From positions 165,315 through 229,314 of the forward strand of contig BDDD01001672.1 of NCBI GenBank assembly GCA_001972305.1: a stretch of 64,000 nucleotides of DNA, given 5' to 3'. The position numbers were made by a program, and so were the translations under genes. The notes beneath the pieces are model-generated. The model was not told the DNA's origin. It searched no databases and was given only the letters and a program-made list of their open reading frames with translations. Numbering within the stretch: the stretch's first letter is position 1; every line of letters starts with the position of its first letter. Origin of the DNA: Cephalotus follicularis (Eukaryota > Streptophyta > Magnoliopsida > Oxalidales > Cephalotaceae). Below, piece by piece: positions 57,192 through 64,000 of the stretch.

Positions 57192-58841
57192 GATGTATAG
57201 CACGAAATCTTATAGATCTTGGTTCATCTCACTCATACACTGTATTTCATTTTCCTATGTTTTATTGATGTGGAACTTGAACCCTTATCTTTTGTTCTGG
57301 AGGTTAGCACCCCTGTAGGAGAGGCTGTTGATTTCGAATGGGTGTATAGGTCGTGTGTTATAGAGATCACCCACCGTATCTCGATAGTTGATCTAATAGT
57401 GTTACCAATGGATTAGTTGGACGTGATCCTAGGGATGGATTAGTTAGCGGTACACTATGCTCAAGTTGATTGTTAAAGGGCATTTATGACCTTCAGTATG
57501 CCAGGACAGTCTCGGTTTCAGTTTCTTGGGACCTTAGAGCACCAGCCAGTTCAGATGATATCGGCAATGCACGCTGACAGGCTTATGAAAAATGGTTGCA
57601 TTGGATACCTGGCACATGTGACAGGCACTAGGAGATAGGTACAAAGATTTGAGGAAGTCCCGGTGGTTTGTAAATATCATGATGTGTTTCTGGATGGGTT
57701 CACGTCCTTACCTCCCGAGAAAGATCCAGAGTTTGTTATTGATCTCCTACCAGGAACAGTGCCGATGTTGAGAGCTCCTTATGGCATTGCACCCTAAGAA
57801 GTGAAAGAGGTTAAACTACAGTTGCAAGAGTTTCTTGATAGTGGTTTTATCAGACCGAGTGTTTCCCCTGGGGGAGCACCAGTCCTATTTGTCAAGAAAA
57901 AGGATGGATCCCTACAGATGTGTATTTATTATCGGCAGTTCAACAGGGTTACTGTTAAGAACAAATATCCTCTACCGCATATCGATGAATTGTTTGACAA
58001 TTTGAGAGATTATTTGGTGTGCTCCAAGTTGGATTTAAGGTCAGAATATCATTAGCTTAGGATTAGAGCCAAAGATATTCCAAAGACAACCTTCAGGTCA
58101 TGGTATGGACACTATGAGTTCATTGTAATGCTGTTTGGGGTGACCAATACCACTGCTGTATTCATGAGCCTTATGAATAGGGAGTTTAGTCCATATCTTG
58201 ACCAATTCATCGTGGCCTTCATCGATGATATCTTGGTGAGAATAGGGAACATTTGCACTTGGCATTGCAGGTTTTGAGAGACCACCAGTTGTATGCCAAG
58301 TTCAGCAAATGTTATTTCTGGTTGTCAGAGGTGGCTTTTCTTGATCACCTTATCTCTGCAACTGGTTTATCAATGGACCCAGCAAAGATAGAAGCAATGA
58401 GGGATTGGAGGCAACCTACGAACATGACAGAAATACGTAGTTTAATGGCATTAGGGAGGTACTACCGTTGTTTTTTTGAGGGATTCTCACTGATAGCTAC
58501 ACCTTTGACCAAGTTGATGCAGAAAAAAGACAGTGTTTGTATGGGATGACAGCATTGAAGGGAGTTTTCAGGAGTTAAAACAACGTCTGATTTTTGCACT
58601 GATTTTGGCTTTGCCATAGGGTAGTGAAGACTTCGTAGTGTATAGTGATGCATCAGGAAACGATTTGGGTTGTGTTTTGATGCAGTATGGGAAGGTGATC
58701 ACCTATGCCTCAAGGCAGTTGAAGCCTCTTGAAGAGAGTTATGCGACTCATGATCTAGAGTTACCAGCAATAGTCTTTGCACTACGCCAATAGAGGCATT
58801 ACTTGTATGGTACCAAGTTTGATGTTTACACGGATCATAAG
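57192..58841 (+). pseudogene. Gypsy-E protease, RT and RNase H, decayed
   Basis: Protease end (DVILGMD) lies near 57420. Then come the RT N-terminal motif ([21 protein letters not shown]) at 57801-57880, [40 protein letters not shown], and the catalytic FIDDILV near 58220. Immediately after FIDDILV a short deletion removes the usual YS region and shifts the frame. Positions 58253-58549 carry the thumb (YAKFSKCYFWLSEVAFL, MALGRYYRCFFEGFS). RNase H follows ([31 protein letters not shown]) and breaks off at TDHK, where the next LTR is inserted. Many stops are present. Confidence 0.85.
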
Positions 58842-60028
58842 TGTAACATCCAAAACCCCAAGGGTAGACCCCCAAGGCCTTGCACGCTACTAACCTTATC
58901 AATCATTCTTTTATAAATTTAGTGGAATAATTTAAAACATTAAACAATATGATAATGCAAGTGGAAAATCAAATAAAAATATCGCTTATGTGGATAAATC
59001 CAGTGTTATACAATACAGTTCATAAAAAGCTCTTCCACAAACTGGCAGGTCATAAACGATATACAAAACCATCTTTAACTCTTGGGTCATCGAACTACAA
59101 TAAGGTGGAGGAGTCTCACCCGGGGCTTCAATCCTTATCTTGTTGCGAAGCTCTACCTGTACCTGACCCATTACATTTCAATGCATTGGTCGTGTAGGAA
59201 CAACCACCATGCATTTATGAAATGCAGATGCAGCAAGCATTTGTAATGCAAATAAGAGATGCAATATATAACCAATCCATACAGTATAGGCATTCGTAAC
59301 AGTACCGTTTTTGATCATTTATAGTACCAATCATTAACAGTCAATATCAGTAACTTTAACAATCATTTACATTCTTCCTTGGCATCCCCTACTCAGGGAG
59401 GAGCTATACACGCACTTTAGACGTGGAAGGCAGAGGAGCCGGGATAGGAATAAACATTTCATTTTAGGCAGACCAGTTCCTCGGGTTCCTCGGCTTAAGA
59501 AAGAGCAATACGCGCTCTAGGCTTTATAGGCAGAGGAGAGGAACATAAACATTTACAATATAAAAAACACTATAACACCATACTATAACAATCATTCAGT
59601 CAGTGTGGCTCATCTCGGTCAGTGATCCTCAATAGCCTCATCTCAGTTCGTGATCCACTGGGCTCTCTCGGTGACCCTCCTGGTTCAGCTCAATTTGTGA
59701 CCTATTGGGTCATCTCAAAGATAGCCTTATTGGTCATCTTGGTCAGTGACCCTCCTTAGGGGTCATCTCAGTCGGTGACCAAGCACACTAGGTTAACACT
59801 ACACTACATTAACGTTACATTACATTAACATTTCACTGAGAGGTCTGCCTTTATTATATTAGACTATATTACACTACACAGCATTACATTGCATTCATTA
59901 ATCTATTCACAGTTTTCATTTTACACTAGCTACCGGAGGACACCTAAAGTCGGGTACTATGGATTTACATGTACGCTAGGCACTGTTTGGGCACATAGCC
60001 CGCATACGCAGGACGCATGCTTAACATG
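58842..60028 (-). repeat. Gypsy-type LTR fragment F (minus orientation)
   Basis: It starts TGTAACATCCAAAACCCC, the plus-strand view of an LTR end in minus orientation, exactly where Gypsy-E RNase H stops. ATAAG (58837-58841) would be the target duplication. The right boundary is not seen and no partner LTR or gag-pol follows in this window. Positions 59590-59790 carry repeats of GGTCATCTCGGTCAGTGACC type. Confidence 0.6.
59590..59790. repeat. GGTCA...TGACC repeat array in LTR F
   Basis: About six imperfect units of 30-40 bp contain GGTCATCTCGGTCAGTGACCC. In the clearest, GGTCA (59732-59736 and 59761-59765) pairs with TGACC (59747-59751 and 59776-59780). It is another family-specific hairpin repeat. 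Confidence 0.65.
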
Positions 60029-62659
60029 CCTGGGATGAATCGTTTTGGGCTGACTGATACCAGCCATGTTTTGGGCTTGTTAGTATCGGCATTTTTGTTG
60101 GATAGATTTAGTTGTATTATTAATACTATAAAACCCATTTATTAATACATAACTATTACCTTATATTCATGAAATGACTATTTAAATTGATTTTATTAAT
60201 TATATTTTTAGAATTGGTTTTAAAAATAAAATCTTTATCTTTATTCACTTTCCTTCTCCCTCTCAAACTCTCTCTCCCGTATCCCACTCTTTCTAATCTT
60301 CCTCTCCCTCACAACTCTATCTCTTTCCTTCTTTTCTCCCTAAAAATCAGTTCCTTTTCCTTATCCAGCAGATAGGATTTTCCCCTTTTGCTATCCTTTC
60401 CATTTTGGCCTCTTGTTGCTATATATGTATGTCAAAGTCTTCGTTTCTGCCGTATCTCCTTGCTGCCGAACCTGCCATTGGAAGAGTCATTGTATTTTTG
60501 GTGTTCTTGCTTCATTAATCAGGTTAGTTCTTCATGGTTTCAATGTATGAATCGTTTTCTTGGCAATGTTGGTATAGTTGGCAGGCTTGAATTTTTATGT
60601 CTTCCTTTCGTTTTTCTTTTTGATCAGCCATTGTGTCATTCGTATTGGTGTTCCGGAAACTGTTTTTGACATCCAACAGGTCGGTTTTCTATATTGTTAT
60701 GTCTTGGCAATTGGTTTTGGATTGTTGCAATCAAAATTTTTGTATATTGGTTGCTAGAGGAGTAGTTTTGATTTCTACCTCCTGCTTTCTGTCAATAATA
60801 ATTCCTGTGGTTGTAACGATCTGTAGACACATAGGACATGTTATGTAATCTGGTTTTGATGCATGTGATCATCATAAATTGACAGAATTGAAAGTATGCA
60901 ATTGTATGTTATAGTTTAAAGTCCCTGTCACCTTAAATAGTTTTCTGTCAACATGCCTTTGTCGAATTCTGTGTTGTAACAATGTTTTACATGCCATATG
61001 AAGTTATTTTGCATGCTGGTAATCTCCTAGTGTCGAAAAATCTGAGTCTTGGCTGCTAAATTACACAAAATCGTACTGAACTGCTGTTCTGTCACCCAGA
61101 ACAGTCGACTGCCTATATGAACAGTCGACTGTCTAGTTTGAGTAGTCGACTGTCTTGTGTTGAGTAGTCGGCTGGACCCCTGATTCAGTCGACTGCTTGC
61201 ATGTCCAGGTTGAGTAGTCGACTGGCCCTGTTGTGTAGTCGATAGCCACCCCTTGTTAGTCGACTGGATTCTTGAAACAGTCAGTTGGAATGCCCTGTAG
61301 CTTTCTATTTTCATCCGTTTATTCTTCTGATGATCTGGGTCTATTTCTTAACATTGTTATGATTCTGTTTTATGCTCAAAATGAATTTTAGACCCTTATA
61401 TGAATTTTTTGTATTGTATAGATTGTTGTGCTACGTGGGACTTTTAAATTATCAGTTAATCGTAAGCTTATCTGTGATCGCACAAGGTACGGATTTTCAT
61501 TCCTCGGTAAACTCTTATTGATTCGATTCTGTTTTGAGAATAAACACAGTTTCCTGTTTTGGGTTATTATTCGGTTTTATGAATATGTTTCCATTTGGTT
61601 TATGAACTCCGTTATAATTGTATTTTGAAAATAAAGTCACCTGATATTTTATGAGGTAAATATTTCTGACTTTATAATGTGTTTACGAAATGTTATGAAA
61701 TCATCTCTTTATTGTGAAATTAAATGAGCTGATTTTCTGATTATGAAAGTATATGAAACTATATCGTTTGAGAACGATTTATGATAATGTTTGGGAAACT
61801 TTTTCTATGTGTTTTAAATGATTTGATGAAATCATAGTTTTTGAAATGGTGATATACTGAGCTTTTATAACCACCTATGGGGGTACCATAGGCATGCTGT
61901 GAGCCTGGCACGGGGGCATGACACTTTCCGTAACGGTGTGATTTGTTTACGGCATCTCTCTGTGATGTCCTTGGATAGGATTTGTGATAGAGGCGTATGG
62001 ATCGATCCTAGTTATATGTTTTTGGGATATGTTTTATGGGAATTGTTTGTGTAGTGCCGTATGCTGCAATTCCATTTGTCAATGTGGGTGTCGCGAACCC
62101 CTTGCTACTATATGATATGTTTTGGTGCTCAGTTATGGATCCTATGTTTTGGAAAGGTACACTTTTGGGTTTCAAAGTTATGAACTTGGTTTATATGCTT
62201 TGCCGTGAGCATTTACAAAGTATGTTTAAATTATTTTATTGCATAAGATTTTGCTTTAAAGTGCTTTTGAAATCTTCTTGCTTTAAAATATCGTTTACTG
62301 TTTTATATTCTATATCCGTACTGAGGTTTGCTCAGCCGCATTTTTGTTTCCATGCGGCAGGTTATCAGGAGCAAAGGGGCAATGTGTGATGAGAGTGACT
62401 CCCATATGTCTGAGGATCGTCTAGTAGCTGATCCCTTTATGTTATGTGGTCGTAGTGGAACCGTTAATTAAACAATATGTTAATTTGATTTATGACTTTT
62501 GGATTATGCATAAGTTTCAGTTTATGATCAGGTTTTATATGTTTTGGATAGGCTTTAAACCATCACATTTTTAATAAAGATGAACGTTTTTAATATGATA
62601 TGTTATGTTTAGTTCCGTTATATGCACCTGTGGCGACTCCCACAGATCGGGGTGTTACA
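60029..62659 (+). repeat. LTR related to Gypsy-D, opposite orientation, left end unclear
   Basis: Read backwards it follows the Gypsy-D LTR: GGGCTGACTGATACCAGCC (60047-60066), a pyrimidine tract (60230-60400), the AGTCGACT array (61085-61290), the TACCATAGGCATG...CCTGGCAC block (61890-61910), a CCGCATTTTTGTTTCCATGCGGCAGG block (62336-62361) and the terminal GGGGTGTTACA (62649-62659). Divergence is high. The first 120 bp of the expected LTR are not recognisable and I found no flanking duplication. It may be a solo or truncated LTR, or part of an element that extends elsewhere. Confidence 0.7.
61085..61290. repeat. AGTCGACT palindrome array in the Gypsy-D-related LTR
   Basis: Six exact AGTCGACT octamers and several variants (AGTCGGCT, AGTCGATA, CAGTCAGTTG) occur every 20-35 bp. 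Spacers differ from those in Gypsy-D, while the palindrome itself is kept. Confidence 0.75.
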
Positions 62660-63470
62660 GCCACGCTCAGCACTATTGGACGCATGCCCGGACATACATG
62701 TTATGGAGTTCAGCACATGGCGTTACATGCAAGCTCGGTACATACAGTGAAGGGAGAGCTCGGTACATTATAGTGCATGGAGAGCACGACAGTGGAGAGC
62801 TCGGGCATACAATGTTCACTCCTGTGTGCCATCTCTGCCTTCTCAGACGGACGGCGTGGTGGCTAAGGTGAACTACACTAGTGCGTCCTTGGCTGCATGT
62901 CCTCGGATGCATGCATAGGAGGTACAACGCATCCTCGGCACATGTATGGCACATTGGCATCCTCGGCGCCATGGCAGTGGAAGGCCATGGTTCGCTCCTC
63001 GGCATTTACGATGGTGAGCTCGTCACTTGATGCTCGGGCGCAACGCACCCTTGGACATTCATCCTCGGACGCATAATGCATTGGAGACCTCGACACACTG
63101 GCACATCCTCGGCACTTTGGCTCCTCGGACACATGCATGGTTGGCTTAGGTGCCATCTTGGCATCTCAACATGCGCGGTGTATGGTGTTCTAGGAACCCC
63201 CACCTTGTATGCTCGAGCGCATGGGTGGCTGAACGTATCCTTGGCACATGCAAGGCATAGGACGCATACGGTGGACAGTGGAGAGCACTGACATTTCATT
63301 GCACGCTCCTCGGACATTGTCACCTCAGATGCATGGGCAACAGTGGTCGGGCGCTTTATGCTCAACACCTTGGACGCATGTTGTTGGCTCCTCAGATGCA
63401 TGGCAGTGGAGAGCTCGGTGCAGTTGCATGCTGAGGACGCATGCATGGAGAGCTCGACGCCATGTGAAAT
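62660..63470. repeat. CCTCGG/GCATG-rich irregular repeat
   Basis: CCTCGGACGCATG, CCTCGGCACATG and GAGAGCTCGG-type phrases recur every 20-40 bp over 800 bp. They give overlapping Cys/His/Ser-rich frames on both strands that I read as artefacts of the repeat. It may be the inner part of another LTR. No coding family is recognised. Confidence 0.5.
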
Positions 63471-64000
63471 AAAACACTCTTGCAATATACAAGAGGGGGG
63501 GTGAATTGAATATTGAGGAATATGCGGAAATTTAAAAACTTTAAATGTAAATAGATAAGGAAAGAAAAACTTCTCCGAGTTTTAGAGTGGTTCGGCTAAC
63601 TCTTGCCTACGTCCACTTTTCTCAAGGGAGCTCCTTGAGTTTCCACTATCTCGATTTGATTAAGGCAGCAAATCGTTACACCTCACAAAACTTTGTGATT
63701 TACCTCAATCACAAGACTTTGACCTCAAAGCCTTAGAGGATTCTCCTCTTTTACAAGTAATATGAAATGTGTTTACAATAACCTCTTGAGTAGGTTGATG
63801 TGAATAAATATAGCTCACAAAAAGAAACACTCAGTTACACTCAAAGAAAGAAGCTTAGAAGCTTGGTTGAACAATGTGGAGCACTTTGAGCTTTTGGCAC
63901 ACTAGATAGCTTGAATTGGATTTCTCTTGATGTTGTGTGATTGATATGAATAATTTTGAATTCTTGTTTATCTTCTGAGGTTTCAGTCTTCCTTTTATAG
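63471..64000. other. Edge of an unidentified dispersed repeat
   Basis: It begins near ACACTCTTGCAATATACAAG and GAGGGGGGGTGAATTG, and continues with GAGTGGTTCGGC and CTACGTCCACTTTTCTCAAG. Such phrases occur in widespread plant repeats, as I recall, possibly copia LTRs. The right end is outside the window, so the class cannot be decided. No gene is seen. Confidence 0.35.

Larger units (their letters stand above)
47098..58841 (+). mobile_element. Gypsy-E: oldest Ty3/gypsy element, visible as pol fragments
   Basis: Gypsy-E runs on the plus strand, opposite to Gypsy-A and D. Only 47098-47160 and 57192-58841 belong to it. Its gag and 5' LTR would lie left of Gypsy-A, outside the window. Gypsy-D is inserted at 47160/57187 with CTCTC duplicated. 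Another LTR interrupts RNase H at 58841. It is the deepest layer and the most decayed. Confidence 0.8.

Noticed and set aside
58842-62659. One large foldback or MITE-like element with TGTAACA...TGTTACA ends
   Set aside because: Those ends are the usual termini of Tekay-type LTRs in opposite orientations. The interior of the right part aligns with the Gypsy-D LTR, and no matching TSD was found.
62605-63485. Several overlapping Cys/His-rich frames that could suggest a zinc-finger protein
   Set aside because: Frames exist on both strands through the CCTCGG/GCATG repeat field with no regular Cys-His spacing.

Overview
This window looks like intergenic DNA of a flowering plant, probably a large repeat-rich (dicot-like) genome. 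It is built almost entirely from LTR retrotransposons inserted into one another. I found no host gene, no rRNA or tRNA gene and nothing bacterial. The evidence is decayed Ty3/gypsy and Ty1/copia gag-pol reading frames, LTRs with TG...CA ends, primer-binding sites matching the 3' end of plant initiator tRNA-Met (TGGTATCAGAGC), polypurine tracts, and exact or near-exact 5-bp target-site duplications (TSDs) for six insertions.

Layout. The oldest layer is Gypsy-E (+ strand), seen only at 47098-47160 and 57192-58841. Gypsy-A (- strand, Tekay/Del-like) sits in it; it runs off the left edge and ends at 47097. Gypsy-A was interrupted three times. Copia-1 (1723-23374, + strand, TSD GTAAT) carries a Tat-lineage gypsy element (4248-15551, - strand, TSD CTAGG) inside its 5' LTR. 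Copia-2 (23785-26877, TSD ATATC) is a short copia derivative without pol. Gypsy-B (30187-44498, - strand, TSD GCTCA) encodes only gag and holds Gypsy-C (32440-39787, - strand, TSD AATAG/AACAG) in its 3' LTR. Gypsy-D (47161-57186, - strand, TSD CTCTC) is the best preserved element and lies inside Gypsy-E. From 58842 on there is a start of another gypsy-type LTR, an opposite-orientation LTR related to Gypsy-D (to 62659), a CTCGG/GCATG-rich repeat, and the edge of an unidentified dispersed repeat.

Function. No element appears able to move by itself: all pol genes carry stops, frameshifts or deletions. Two things stand out. First, the Tat element has a three-exon gene on the strand opposite to gag-pol, between integrase and the 3' LTR (5735-8169), with clear introns and a poly(A) signal. 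Second, nearly every LTR family here carries its own array of short palindromes or mini-hairpins. In Gypsy-B and Copia-2 the stems vary in a compensatory or G-U preserving way, which simple duplication does not readily explain.
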